A DNA stretch of 64,000 nucleotides from CAUZIZ01 sp965219855 (GTDB lineage: Bacteria; Acidobacteriota; UBA6911; RPQK01; JAJDTT01). Location: contig CBDCOR010000021.1 of NCBI GenBank assembly GCA_965219855.1, positions 558,001 to 622,000 of the forward strand, in the 5' to 3' direction. How positions within the stretch are numbered: the stretch's first letter is position 1; each line of letters starts with the position of its first letter. Below, in pieces: positions 1 through 9,323 of this stretch. The notes under the pieces were generated by a model that saw only the letters and a program-made list of their open reading frames with translations, was not told the DNA's origin and searched no databases. A program made the translations under genes and the position numbers.

Positions 1-223
1 CGTAGGTACTATCGACCTCTCTGGGAGGGGATCCGGGAGCCGTGAAGCTTACCCGGAATTTACTCATGGTCCTCATCTCCCGCCAGTAGATAGCGCCAGC
101 GCCGTGTACCGCTTGCCATTCTTCGGCAGCCTTCAGGATCTTCTCAGGCGTATCCAAAGCTGCATCGTCGTCCCAGGCTTCCAGATGGTCTCCCCAGCTG
201 CAACTGATTACGTTTCTGCTCAT
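1..223 (-). CDS. Hypothetical protein, N-terminal part, cut by window edge
   Basis: A reading frame on the minus strand opens with ATG at 223, 5 bases after a good ribosome binding site (GGAGG), and runs without a stop to base 1, giving about 74 residues. The protein starts MSRNVISCSWGDHLEAWDDD and continues with a segment containing TPEKILKAAEEWQ and IYWREMR. There is no signal peptide. I do not recognise a characterised family; the short W- and D-rich start looks like uncharacterised proteins of environmental bacteria. It is divergent from the PSCyt/PSD operon that begins at 648. Function is unknown and the C-terminus lies outside the window. Confidence 0.55.
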   Translation of the reverse strand, partial: MSRNVISCSWGDHLEAWDDDAALDTPEKILKAAEEWQAVHGAGAIYWREMRTMSKFRVSFTAPGSPPREVDSTY

Positions 224-433
224 ATTTCCTCCAGTCGCGCCCACGCTATTTCAGCGTGCAGGTTAGCAGTTTGGAAACGCCCGCAACAGCCCCAAGCTGA
301 AACTTGAATAGTGAGCAGTGATGCTGCGAGCTGGAACATTCCAGAAAGAAACTTTGGTCGGGGGCAGGGACGGTTCTGCTGTTGTCCAGCTGTTTCCGGT
401 ACTGCTTACTGATCACTGCTCCGGGGGAAGGAC

Positions 434-549
434 TCAACTTCATTTGCTGACGTGGCTTTGGTCTCCAGGCCGAAGTCTTATTCCTTTCGAGCCTTTGGCT
501 CGATGTCCGGCGGCCTGGAGACCACCGCCACGCCCGGACGCAAAGTTTC
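434..549. repeat. Foldback repeat family A, copy A1
   Basis: Arms at 451-472 and 511-532 can form a stem of about 20 pairs. An apical hairpin CGAGCC-TTT-GGCTCG sits in the loop at 488-502. An AAGTTTC motif at 543-549 matches the right edge of the other A copies. Relative to copies A4 and A5 the stem carries compensatory pairs: GGTCTCC with GGAGACC, and GTGGC with GCCAC. It lies just upstream of the PSCyt/PSD operon. Confidence 0.75.
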
Positions 550-647
550 TTGCTCGAAGGATTCCAGCTTGCCCCTCCGGGGGGTTTCGTTTTCGATGTC
601 CTTCCGATATAATTGATCCCGAAAAGGGCCTTTCTGAGAAATCGAAA

Positions 648-3600
648 ATGAGAGAGGAATTCCTTGGCAGAATCAGCCTTCCCAAGATCACGAGCCTGGC
701 GGCTGCGATTCTGTTTCTGGGCACAGGTGTAGGCGAAGCCAACCAACACGCGCCACAGACGATCGACTTCTCCAGGGATATCTACCCCATTTTCGAAAGG
801 TCCTGCCACTCTTGCCACGGACCTGCACTCCAGCAGGGAAAACTTCGACTGGATTCCCGTCAGGAGGTGCTCAGCGGAGGGCAATCGGGCAGCATCATCC
901 AACCCGGCGACGCAGCAGAGAGTACCCTCTACCAGCGAGTCGCCGGGCTGAACGATCTGGTGCGGATGCCGATGGGCGGTGAGCTGGCATCAGATGAGAT
1001 CGAGCTGATCCGGACTTGGATAGAGGAGGGCGCCGAGTGGCCTGAGAAGGTCGGCCTGGTGGAAGGGGAAACTGGCGAACAGCATTGGGCCTTCGTCGCA
1101 CCGAAACGACCATCGCTTCCTCGGGTCCGGAAGCAGGGTTGGCTGGCCAACGCCCTTGACCACTTCATCCTGGCTCGCCTGGAGCAGGCGAACCTCTCCC
1201 CTTCCCCTGAGGCCAAAAAGGTCACACTCCTGCGACGACTCAGTCTGGATCTGGTCGGACTACCACCCTCTATTGAAGAAGTCGAGACCTTCCTCGCCGA
1301 CCAGCGCCCCGACGCCTACCAGCGACAAGTGGAGAGACTCCTGGCGTCGCCACACTATGGAGAGCGCTGGGGCAGGCACTGGCTGGATGCGGCCCGATAC
1401 GCCGACTCCGACGGATTCGAAAAGGACAAGCCGCGAAGGGTCTGGTTCTACCGGGACTGGGTCATCAACGCCCTCAACCGAGATCTGCCCTATGACGACT
1501 TCATCATCCAACAGTTGGCAGGAGACCTATTACCCGATGCCGGGCAGGATCAGATCGTGGCCACCGGTTTCCTGCGAAACTCCATGATCAACGCGGAAGG
1601 CGGCATCGATCCGGAACAGTTTCGGATGGAGGCTTTGTTCGATCGCATGGATGCAATCGGCAAGGGCATTCTGGGGATTACCATCCAGTGTGCTCAATGC
1701 CACGACCACAAATACGATCCGCTCAAGCAGGAAGAATACTATCGTCTTTTCGCCTTCCTGAACAATACGCACGAGGCTAACCTGGCCGTCTATACCCCGG
1801 ACGAGCAGATGAAGCGTTCGGAGGTCTTTCGTCACATCCGGGAAGTCGAAGAGAATCTCAAACACACGCTCCCCGATTGGGAACAGAAAATGGCGCGCTG
1901 GGAGAGCGAAGTCCAGGGTGACCAGCCGAATTGGACCGTGCTCCGACCCATCGTCGAGGACATCAGCACCGGTGGGCAAAAGTACTTGCCGCAGGGCGAC
2001 GGCTCCTTCCTGGCCCAGGGCTATGCTCCTACCAAACACAGCGTGAAGATGACCGTCGAGACCAAGCTCCGGGACCTGACCGCCTTCCGCCTGGAGTTGT
2101 TGAACGATCCCAACCTGCCCCTGGGAGGCCCTGGCCGCTCCCTGAAAGGGACGGGAGCGCTAACCGAGTTTGAGGTAGAGGCTGCTGCCATGGGGTCCCC
2201 CGAACAGGTAGAGAAGGTCGAAATCACGCGGGCAACGGCGGACATCACACTCCCAGAAACTCCGCTGGAAGCGATGTTCGACGACAAGAGCAACCAGCTG
2301 CGCGTGACGGGTCCGATCGAGTTTGCGATCGATGGAGACGAGAAGACGGCCTGGGGAATCGACGCCGGGCCGGCTCGACGCAATCTTCCCCGCAAGGCTG
2401 TCTTCACGGTCAAGACTCCCATCTCCCATCCCGAAGGGACGCTTTTGAGGTTCCACCTGAGCCAGAAGCATGGGGGTGCCAACAGCGACGACAATCAGAA
2501 CCATAACCTGGGTCGCTTCCGGATCTCGGCCATCACCACCCCCGGAGCGACTGCAGACCCCTTACCTGTAGGTCTGCGGGAAATCCTGTCGATCCCTCGT
2601 CCGGATAGGACTGCTGCGCAAGCCCAGGCCGTGTTCAGTTATTGGCGAACCAGCGTCCCGGAATGGGGTCAGGCGAACCAGGAAATCGAAGAACTGTGGC
2701 GCCAGCACCCTGAAGGCTCGGCCCAATTGGTACTGGAAGAACGAACGCGAAGGCGAGAAACCCACCTTCTGAATCGAGGGGACTTCCTGAGCCCGGGTAA
2801 GCCCGTCTCCTCAGGAGTCCCGGCCTTTCTCCACGCTTTTCCAAAGGATGCCTCTCCAAACCGCCTCGGCTTCGCTCGATGGCTAGTGGACACCAGGTCG
2901 CCGACAACGGCACGGTCCCTGGTAAATCGCGTCTGGCAGGCGTACTTCGGGATCGGTCTGGTGACCAGTAGCGAGAACCTGGGCAAACAAAGTGAGGCGC
3001 CCTCTCACCCAGAGCTGCTGGACTGGCTCGCGGTCGAGTTCATGGAGCGTGACTGGAGCCTGAAGCAGCTTCACCGGCTGATCGTCTCCTCCGCCACCTA
3101 TCGCCAGTCCTCCAGGCAGACTCCAGAGCTCCGAGAGCGTGATCCGTACAATCGTCTGCTGGCACGGGGACCTCGTCTTCGGGTCGAAGCCGAGATCGTG
3201 CGGGACATCGCTCTAACCGCCAGTGGATTGCTCAATCCCAGCATCGGAGGCGCCAGTGTGTACCCTCCAGCTCCCGAATTCCTCTTCGTCCCTCCGGCCA
3301 GTTACGGGCCCAAGGTCTGGAAGGAAGAACAGGGAGAGAATCGGTACCGGCGCAGCCTTTACACCTTCCGCTTTCGTTCGGTTCCCTACCCCGTGCTGCA
3401 GGCTTTCGACGCCCCCAACGGGGACTTCTCATGTGTCCGCCGCTCCCGCTCCAATACGCCACTTCAGGCCCTGACCACACTCAACGAACCCCTCTTCCTG
3501 GAAGCGGCTCAGGCCCTGGCACTGAAGACTCTTCGAGAGGGAGGTGGGTCCGACGGCGAGCGATTGACCTATGCCTTCCGCCGCTGCTTGACCCGGGTGC

Positions 3601-3812
3601 CTAATCAGGCCGAGAAAGGGGAACTGCTCGAGCTGCTCACTAGGCAGCGAGCACGTCTGGCACAGGGCTGGGTCAATCCGTGGGACATTGCAGGATTCGA
3701 CCAGGAACTGAGAGCCGATCTTCCAGGCGACGCCACACCGGTCCAACTGGCAGCCTGGACTACGGTGGCTCGGGTCCTCCTGAATCTGGACGAAACCATC
3801 ACCAAAGAATAG
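648..3812 (+). CDS. Cytochrome c / PSD1 domain protein (DUF1549-DUF1553)
   Basis: A secreted protein of about 1054 residues. A signal peptide (roughly residues 1-31) precedes a planctomycete-type cytochrome c segment with a CHSCH haem-binding motif near residue 53. This is followed by a DUF1549 region with a second CxxCH motif (CAQCH) and a C-terminal DUF1553 region ending in the typical 'NTPLQALTTLNEPLF' block. An upstream ATG at 318 would read through foldback repeat A1 and give a nonsense extension, so the ATG at 648 directly before the signal peptide was chosen. The family is common in Planctomycetes and Acidobacteria, is probably exported and haem-containing, and has no proven reaction. 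The DUF1501 gene follows 9 bases downstream, the usual partner, so the two are very likely co-transcribed. Confidence 0.9.
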   Translation: MREEFLGRISLPKITSLAAAILFLGTGVGEANQHAPQTIDFSRDIYPIFERSCHSCHGPALQQGKLRLDSRQEVLSGGQSGSIIQPGDAAESTLYQRVAGLNDLVRMPMGGELASDEIELIRTWIEEGAEWPEKVGLVEGETGEQHWAFVAPKRPSLPRVRKQGWLANALDHFILARLEQANLSPSPEAKKVTLLRRLSLDLVGLPPSIEEVETFLADQRPDAYQRQVERLLASPHYGERWGRHWLDAARYADSDGFEKDKPRRVWFYRDWVINALNRDLPYDDFIIQQLAGDLLPDAGQDQIVATGFLRNSMINAEGGIDPEQFRMEALFDRMDAIGKGILGITIQCAQCHDHKYDPLKQEEYYRLFAFLNNTHEANLAVYTPDEQMKRSEVFRHIREVEENLKHTLPDWEQKMARWESEVQGDQPNWTVLRPIVEDISTGGQKYLPQGDGSFLAQGYAPTKHSVKMTVETKLRDLTAFRLELLNDPNLPLGGPGRSLKGTGALTEFEVEAAAMGSPEQVEKVEITRATADITLPETPLEAMFDDKSNQLRVTGPIEFAIDGDEKTAWGIDAGPARRNLPRKAVFTVKTPISHPEGTLLRFHLSQKHGGANSDDNQNHNLGRFRISAITTPGATADPLPVGLREILSIPRPDRTAAQAQAVFSYWRTSVPEWGQANQEIEELWRQHPEGSAQLVLEERTRRRETHLLNRGDFLSPGKPVSSGVPAFLHAFPKDASPNRLGFARWLVDTRSPTTARSLVNRVWQAYFGIGLVTSSENLGKQSEAPSHPELLDWLAVEFMERDWSLKQLHRLIVSSATYRQSSRQTPELRERDPYNRLLARGPRLRVEAEIVRDIALTASGLLNPSIGGASVYPPAPEFLFVPPASYGPKVWKEEQGENRYRRSLYTFRFRSVPYPVLQAFDAPNGDFSCVRRSRSNTPLQALTTLNEPLFLEAAQALALKTLREGGGSDGERLTYAFRRCLTRVPNQAEKGELLELLTRQRARLAQGWVNPWDIAGFDQELRADLPGDATPVQLAAWTTVARVLLNLDETITKE

Positions 3813-3821
3813 AGCACACAA

Positions 3822-5264
3822 ATGAACAGCCGTAACCAACTTGATGAAAGAAACGATCCCCAATCGATCAGCCGCCGCTGGTTTCTTCAGCAGTGCGGCG
3901 TCGGCGTGGGAACCATGGCTCTTGGGGAACTCCTGACCCGGGCTGGATTCGCAGCAGGAGCAGCCTCCTCGGACAACCCCTTTTCTCCCAGAACACCCCA
4001 CTACGCCCCCAAGGCGAAGAACGTTATCTTTCTCTTCATGGCCGGTGCTCCCAGTCATCTGGAGCTCTTCGATCACAAGCCCCAATTGGCGAAATTCGAC
4101 GGGACCCTTCCGCCCGAGGAACTGATCAAGGACTATCGTGCTGCCTTCATCAACCCCAGCTCCAAACTCCTCGGACCCAAGTTCAAGTTCGCCAGACACG
4201 GCCAATCGGAAGCTCAAGTCTCCGAGCTGCTTCCTCACTTGACCGGAGTGGTGGATGACATCGCCATCGTCAAGTCGATGTCGACCGATGCCTTCAATCA
4301 TGCTCCGGCCCAGCTGATGATGACCACCGGGACCCAGCAATTCGGGCGGCCCAGCATGGGTGCCTGGGTTACCTACGGTCTCGGCAGCGAATCCCAAGAC
4401 CTGCCCGCGTTCGTGGTCTTCAGTTCCGGGAAGAAGGGGCCGAGTTGCGGAGATTCCTGCTGGGGCAGTGGTTTTCTGCCCACCGTCTACCAGGGCGTTC
4501 AGTTTCGCAGCAGTGGAGACCCCGTCCTCTACCTTTCCAACCCCAGCGGCATGGACCAGGAACTGCAGCGGGATTCACTGGATTCCATCCGGCGCCTGAA
4601 CCAGATGCATCTGGACCTCACAGGCGACCCAGAGATCTCGACCCGTATCAACTCCTTCGAGATGGCGTTTCGGATGCAGGCCAGCGTTCCGGAACTGATG
4701 GATCTGTCGCAGGAACCCCCGCACATCCTGGATCTCTACGGCGCCGAGCCCGGAAAGCCGTCTTTCGCGAACAACTGCCTGCTGGCTCGAAGACTGGTGG
4801 AGCGTGGCGTACGCTTCATTCAGCTCTACCATGAGTCCTGGGACCAGCACAGCTTCCTGGTTCGGGATATCAAGAAGAACTGCAAGGAGACGGACCAGGC
4901 CAGCGCAGCCCTGGTTCAGGATCTCAAACAGCGGGGGATGTTGCAGGACACCCTGGTCCTATGGGGCGGCGAATTCGGACGGACTCCCATGGTGCAAGCG
5001 GGGACTGAGGATGGGCGCGACCATCACCCCAACGCCTTCAGCATGTGGATGGCCGGCGGAGGGATCAAACCCGGGATCACCCTGGGCGAGACCGACGAGT
5101 TTGGATTCAACGTGACCCAGGATGAGGTCCATGTCCACGACCTGCACGCAACCCTCCTGCACCTGTTGGGCTTCGACCACAAGAAGCTGACCTATCGCTT
5201 CCAGGGACGAGATTTCCGGCTCACCGACGTACACGGGAATCGCGTGGACAAGCTTCTGGTCTAG
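3822..5264 (+). CDS. DUF1501 family Tat-exported protein
   Basis: 480 residues. The N-terminus carries a twin-arginine signal (SRRWFLQQCG followed by a hydrophobic stretch). The body has the DUF1501 pattern, a relative of the alkaline phosphatase/sulfatase superfamily: an early FLFMAGAPSHLELFDHKP segment, then VLWGGEFGRTP, GRDHHPNAFS and a C-terminal VHDLHATLLHLLG block, which hold conserved Asp/His residues likely to bind metal. Its gene follows the PSD1 gene by 9 bases and precedes a sugar-dehydrogenase-like gene by about 70 bases. The PSD1/DUF1501 pair recurs in these phyla, but the substrate is unknown; an exported hydrolase role is an inference from fold. Confidence 0.92.
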   Translation: MNSRNQLDERNDPQSISRRWFLQQCGVGVGTMALGELLTRAGFAAGAASSDNPFSPRTPHYAPKAKNVIFLFMAGAPSHLELFDHKPQLAKFDGTLPPEELIKDYRAAFINPSSKLLGPKFKFARHGQSEAQVSELLPHLTGVVDDIAIVKSMSTDAFNHAPAQLMMTTGTQQFGRPSMGAWVTYGLGSESQDLPAFVVFSSGKKGPSCGDSCWGSGFLPTVYQGVQFRSSGDPVLYLSNPSGMDQELQRDSLDSIRRLNQMHLDLTGDPEISTRINSFEMAFRMQASVPELMDLSQEPPHILDLYGAEPGKPSFANNCLLARRLVERGVRFIQLYHESWDQHSFLVRDIKKNCKETDQASAALVQDLKQRGMLQDTLVLWGGEFGRTPMVQAGTEDGRDHHPNAFSMWMAGGGIKPGITLGETDEFGFNVTQDEVHVHDLHATLLHLLGFDHKKLTYRFQGRDFRLTDVHGNRVDKLLV

Positions 5265-5337
5265 CGCTTCAACAGAACCTCTCCATCCGAACCCTCCTTG
5301 ACTCCGGAACGTTCTAAAACTACCATCTGCCACCATC

Positions 5338-6540
5338 ATGAGAGAACAGCATCCAATTTGCCTGGGGTTCTTGACCCTGCTACTGGCTGGGAGCGGAGTC
5401 TTCGCACAATCCCCCCGACTACCGGTCAACTGGAAAGGACTACCCGAGCCTTACCACACCGAATCAGCCAGCGCCAGTCCCCGCATCGTCCCTCGGCCAG
5501 CTGGGGCTCAACTGAAGGTCCCAGAGGGCTTCCGGGTGAAGGAATTCACCTCCGGATTCACCAAACCTCGCTTCATGCTGGTGGGGCCTGCAGGGGAGGT
5601 TCTCGTTTCGGATAGCGGCGAAAGAGGGTCTCCAACCGGCGCCGTCTATGCCCTGAAGGGAGGGAATCGAAAGACCATTCTGCAGAACCTGGACCGGCCC
5701 TACGGCTTGGCTCTGTATCGAGACTACCTCTATGTTGGGGAGCCGACTTCGATCAAACGATACAAGTATAAGGATATGACGATCTCGGGAGAGGGCGAGC
5801 AGGTTTTTTCCCTTGAAGGCTTCGGGAAGGGACACTGGACTCGCTCTCTACTCTTCGACCGCCAGCAGGCAAAGCTCTACGTGACCGTCGGCTCGGGATC
5901 CAACATCAACAAGGGCGAGCCCGCGCTGCGGGCTACCATCAACCGGATCAATCCAGATGGCGGAGACCACGAGATAATCGCCACCGGCCTGCGCAACACC
6001 ATCGGCCTACGCTGGAGGCCTGGAACCGATGAGCTCTGGGGGGCGGTGCAGGAACGCGATGGACTCGGAGATGATCTGGTACCTGACTTCCTGATCCACG
6101 TTCAGCAGGGGGGCTTCTACGGCTGGCCCGACGCCTACATAGGTCCTCACAAAGAGCCAAGGCACAAGGAGACGAACCAGGAAATGGTCGATAAGACCCT
6201 CTATCCTGACGTAGTCCTCGGGGCTCACGTGGCCGTCATGGACATCCTGTTCTATGACGGCACCCAGTTTCCGGAAAAGTACAGGGGAGGGCTATTCCTC
6301 GCCTTTCGCGGCTCCTCGAACCGAGCCCGTCGAGTCGGTTACTCGATTGCCTTCATCCCCTTCGAATCCGGCCGGCCGGCTTCAGGTCCCACCGATTTCC
6401 TAACCGGTTGGATGATGGGCCCCGACAAAGCGGAGGTCTGGGGACGACCGGTGGGACTGCTGCAGATGCCCGACGGTTCGCTCATGATCTCGGAAGATGG
6501 CAATGGGAGGCTCTGGCATGTGTCGTATGTGAGTCCCTAA
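5338..6540 (+). CDS. Secreted sorbosone/glucose dehydrogenase-like beta-propeller protein
   Basis: 400 residues with a clear N-terminal signal peptide (hydrophobic run LGFLTLLLAGSGVFA). The mature part matches the soluble PQQ-dependent sugar dehydrogenase (GSDH, YliI/sorbosone) fold. Visible features include LPEGF-like 'VPEGFRVKEF' near residue 60, GLALYRDYLYVG, an 'HWTRSLLFD' histidine segment, 'ATGLRNTIGLRW', 'GGFYGWP' and a final 'DGSLMISEDGNGRLWHV'. PQQ dependence is expected from the family, not shown here. It follows the DUF1501 gene and ends 7 bases before the MFS gene, so sugar oxidation in the periplasm coupled to uptake of a product is a reasonable but unproven reading. Confidence 0.88.
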   Translation: MREQHPICLGFLTLLLAGSGVFAQSPRLPVNWKGLPEPYHTESASASPRIVPRPAGAQLKVPEGFRVKEFTSGFTKPRFMLVGPAGEVLVSDSGERGSPTGAVYALKGGNRKTILQNLDRPYGLALYRDYLYVGEPTSIKRYKYKDMTISGEGEQVFSLEGFGKGHWTRSLLFDRQQAKLYVTVGSGSNINKGEPALRATINRINPDGGDHEIIATGLRNTIGLRWRPGTDELWGAVQERDGLGDDLVPDFLIHVQQGGFYGWPDAYIGPHKEPRHKETNQEMVDKTLYPDVVLGAHVAVMDILFYDGTQFPEKYRGGLFLAFRGSSNRARRVGYSIAFIPFESGRPASGPTDFLTGWMMGPDKAEVWGRPVGLLQMPDGSLMISEDGNGRLWHVSYVSP

Positions 6541-6547
6541 CCCAGCC

Positions 6548-7803
6548 ATGAGCAGCCTTGACACCGTGCCGACAGCCCAGATCACTCCCGAGGCAGATCG
6601 AAAGAACGGCCTGATCTTCATTGCTCACAACGGCCTTCTCTACTTCGCTGCACCCGTGGTGTACGTGGGAGTAGTCCAGGCCGCCCTGGCGGACAAGCTG
6701 GGCGCCAGCGCCACTGTGGCCAACCTTCCTGCCTCCGCCTACCTTCTGGGAGCTCTGGCGCCACTCATCCTCTCCTTTGTTCTCCCCCACCGACTCGTCC
6801 GCTTCACTTCCGTTCTGGCGTACCTGGTGACCGCGACACTACTGGGGGTCGTCTGCATTTTGCTCTTCTCCCCTGTCGGCGATACCGTACGTCTGGCCGC
6901 AGTCATAGGACAGGGGCTGATTCAGGGATTTTCGGCGTACACCTCCCAGGTTTACACCTATCAGTGTCTCAAGCGAGGCACCACTCCTCAGGGAAGCGCA
7001 TGGGCCTTCAAGTGGACCTTTACCCTGGGACCGATACTGGCAGTAGCAGGGTCCCTCTGGGCTCAGTTCGTGCTGGATGGTGGGATCGACTGGCTGCCCT
7101 ATCCCTACGATTTCGCTTTCTTGTATCTGATCGGAGCTCCTTGCATGGGCGCTGCCGCTTTTCTGTGCAGCCGCTATCGCCTGGTCGACGTTGCTGAGAC
7201 AAAGAGTCCCGCCTTCTTTCGCTACTTTCCCAGGGTCTCTCCACCTATCTCCGAGACCGGACTCTGGTAATGCTCTGGTTCGCCTTCTTCATGTGGTTCA
7301 TCGTCATCACTCTCATGACCACGCTCTCCCTCTACGGACGCGAGGTCCTGGGCCAGGATCCCAAGGAGTTTTCCGGCTGGGTCATGGCATGCCGTTTCGG
7401 GTTCAAGTCCCTGGCGGGATTTGCCATGGGCGTCATTGCCATCCGCTGGGGACTCCGCGCTTCTTTGTATACCTCGATGCTGCTGCTGGCGGCGTCGGTG
7501 TTGTGGGGTTGGTTGGTACCGGGCTACCTCTACCTGATCGCCTTCGGTCTCATGGGCGCCGGGGAACTGGGCGGAGCCTATTTTCCCGCCTTTCTGGTGG
7601 CGATCTGCCCGGCAGCTACGTCCACCCGGAACATCTCGATACTGATGCTGGGCAGCACCTTGAGCTTCGTCTGGCCCGCCACCCATGGCGCCCTTGCAGA
7701 CAACTTCGGCTTTCAGGCCAGTTTCATCTTTGCCTTGTCGGCTGCCCTCTTTTCGCTTGTCCTGATTTCGAGACTGCCCAGGGCAGAAGCGAAATCAGAT
7801 TGA
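6548..7803 (+). pseudogene. MFS transporter, broken by one frameshift
   Basis: Two overlapping frames (6548-7270, 240 aa; continuing frame to 7803, 177 aa) together make one 12-helix major facilitator transporter of about 418 residues. The first half holds the N-terminal six hydrophobic helices and ends out of frame after FFRYF. The second frame reads QGLSTYLRDRTLVMLWF before its first usable ATG. One additional C in the CCC run near 7229 would join them perfectly as FFRYFPQGLSTYLRD. The gene follows the sugar dehydrogenase by 7 bases and so closes the operon. The change sits in a homopolymer, so sequencing or assembly error is a strong alternative to real inactivation. Substrate unknown. Confidence 0.82.
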
Positions 7804-7825
7804 CTCTCACTTGTCGAGAGAAGTG

Positions 7826-7853
7826 TTGCGATTGTGTCGAAATCCAGTATGCT
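7826..7853 (+). promoter_or_regulatory. Possible sigma-70 type promoter
   Basis: TTGCGA at 7826-7831 and TATGCT at 7848-7853 are separated by 16 bases and lie 59 bases before the start codon at 7913, which itself is preceded by a GGGAGG ribosome binding site. The match is by eye only. Confidence 0.3.
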
Positions 7854-7912
7854 AATCTGAATCAACGAGACCAGTTTCGAAACTATTCACTAATCAGAGG
7901 GAGGATGACCTG

Positions 7913-8498
7913 ATGAAGTCGAAACGGTGGTCGCTATCACTAGCGTTCTCGTTCTTGCTGCTCCTGGCGACGAGTCCTCTAAGTGCCGGCGAGGAGATTT
8001 CCAAGTTCGATGGCCAGCCGTCTGTCAGTGAAGATTACGACGCCGGCTACTTCGTTTGGAGGGACGGAGAAACCTGGAAGGTCCGCTGGACCACGAAAGG
8101 CCAGCAGCGACACTTCACGGGCAACGTGATCGCCGACACCGGAAAACTCAAATCGCTCAAGCGGATTGACGTCGAAAAGGCATCGAAGGTGATCCGAAGA
8201 GGCCGCCCAGCCCGAGTAGTTTCGGGGACCAAGGGGACGGACTCGAGTGAGGCGGGGTCGGCGTGCGGTGGTTGCAACCAAAACCCAGGATAAGATCGAG
8301 AAAGATGGGGATCGCAAGATCTGGTTTGATTCAAAGACAGATGCCGACATTGACGGCTTCGATTTCAAACCAGACAAGAAGGTCAAAACCTTACGCTTCG
8401 CGCTGAGGGTCGACGGGAAATCGAGACCCGCCATGATCAACCTGGGGGAGGACAAGAACCGGCCCTCCAGTACCCCTTTCGAAGTTTCTCTGGAGTGA
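7913..8498 (+). pseudogene. Secreted hypothetical protein, frameshifted
   Basis: A frame opening at 7913 behind GGGAGG encodes a signal peptide (LAFSFLLLLATSPLSA) and a short acidic domain with W and Y residues (VWRDGETWKVRWTTKG). It then runs out of frame at about 8225 and stops at 8293. A second frame to 8498 carries the rest, with VVATKTQDKIEKDGDRKIWF and a C-terminal FALRVDGKSRPAMINLG. Dropping one G from the GGGG run at about 8223 joins them as VVSGPRGRTRVRRGRR, giving about 194 residues. I do not recognise the family. A homopolymer error is at least as likely as real decay. Confidence 0.55.
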
Positions 8499-8729
8499 AC
8501 TTCCGTGTTGTAGACCCGCACTTTATTTGGCCGCTCACCCTTGTGTCCCGCCGTGATGTACTCAGCCTAGGCAAAGGGATGCGAGTTGGCGCGGAGTGTC
8601 CGACGCCGACACGAGGCCTCGGGGCGAGCCGTACCTCGGCTGCTGAGGGTCGCAGAACAAACAGCTGCAGTTGTTCTATTGTCGAAGAATCAGGGAAACA
8701 GGGAACGATTCTAGCGTTTTCTCAGCAGA

Positions 8730-9323
8730 TTAATTGCTGCCACACGGGCTCTCCGAACCCTCAGCGAGAAGCCGCTCGGCCTGTTCCACGGTGTCGACAT
8801 CAAAGGGCTTTTCCAGAGCCACTTCTCCAACCGATGAAACGCTTCCCAGGAGGGCCTTTGCACCTGACTCCCCAGTCAGCTTGAGTAGCTGTGGAAAGAG
8901 CTCGCGGCCCACCACGGCGGGGGCTCCCAGAATCCCACAATATCGCGACAGGACCAAAGGAACTTCCTGCTCCCGAAAAACCTGAACCAGGGCCGCAAGG
9001 TGGGACGCGTCTACGAAGGGCTGATCGGGGAGCACGATCAGGGCCGCATCGACCTCGACCGGAAGCGCAGAGATCCCGGCCCGAAGGGAGGAGGCCATGC
9101 CCTCTCTCCAATCGGGATTCAAGACTACTGCCGCTCCGGCGGCCTCGGCCACCGGGGCGTAGGCATCGGCATAGGCACCCACGACTACCAGAATGAGTTC
9201 GCTGGTGCTAATGGCGGCCTCCACCGCTTTCGCCAGCAAACTCTTCCCTTTGACCTCGAGCAGAAGCTTCGCAAAACCCATTCTCCGGCTTTTCCCGCCT
9301 GCCGGAATCAACGCGGCGATCAT
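8730..9323 (-). CDS. mocA: Molybdenum cofactor nucleotidyltransferase (MocA-like)
   Basis: 197 residues, the normal length for MobA-like NTP transferases acting on molybdopterin. The N-terminal LIPAGGKSRRMGFAKLLL is the nucleotide-binding signature (consensus AAGxSxRMGxxK). 'VVVGAYADAY', 'NPDWREGMASSLRAG' and 'IVLPDQPFVDA' follow in the order seen in MocA cytidylyltransferases, which make molybdopterin cytosine dinucleotide for xanthine-oxidase-family enzymes. Its start overlaps the stop of the CoxE-like gene by 4 bases (ATGA), so translation is probably coupled. With CoxD and CoxE it forms a maturation set, yet no molybdenum hydroxylase is present in the window. Confidence 0.85.
   Translation of the reverse strand: MIAALIPAGGKSRRMGFAKLLLEVKGKSLLAKAVEAAISTSELILVVVGAYADAYAPVAEAAGAAVVLNPDWREGMASSLRAGISALPVEVDAALIVLPDQPFVDASHLAALVQVFREQEVPLVLSRYCGILGAPAVVGRELFPQLLKLTGESGAKALLGSVSSVGEVALEKPFDVDTVEQAERLLAEGSESPCGSN

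Noticed and set aside
318..647. N-terminal extension of the PSCyt/PSD1 frame
   Set aside because: It reads through foldback repeat A1, contains no family sequence and places the signal peptide 110 residues inside the protein.
3429..4397. 322-codon minus-strand frame opposite the PSD1/DUF1501 genes
   Set aside because: No start signal or family; both plus-strand genes are clear.
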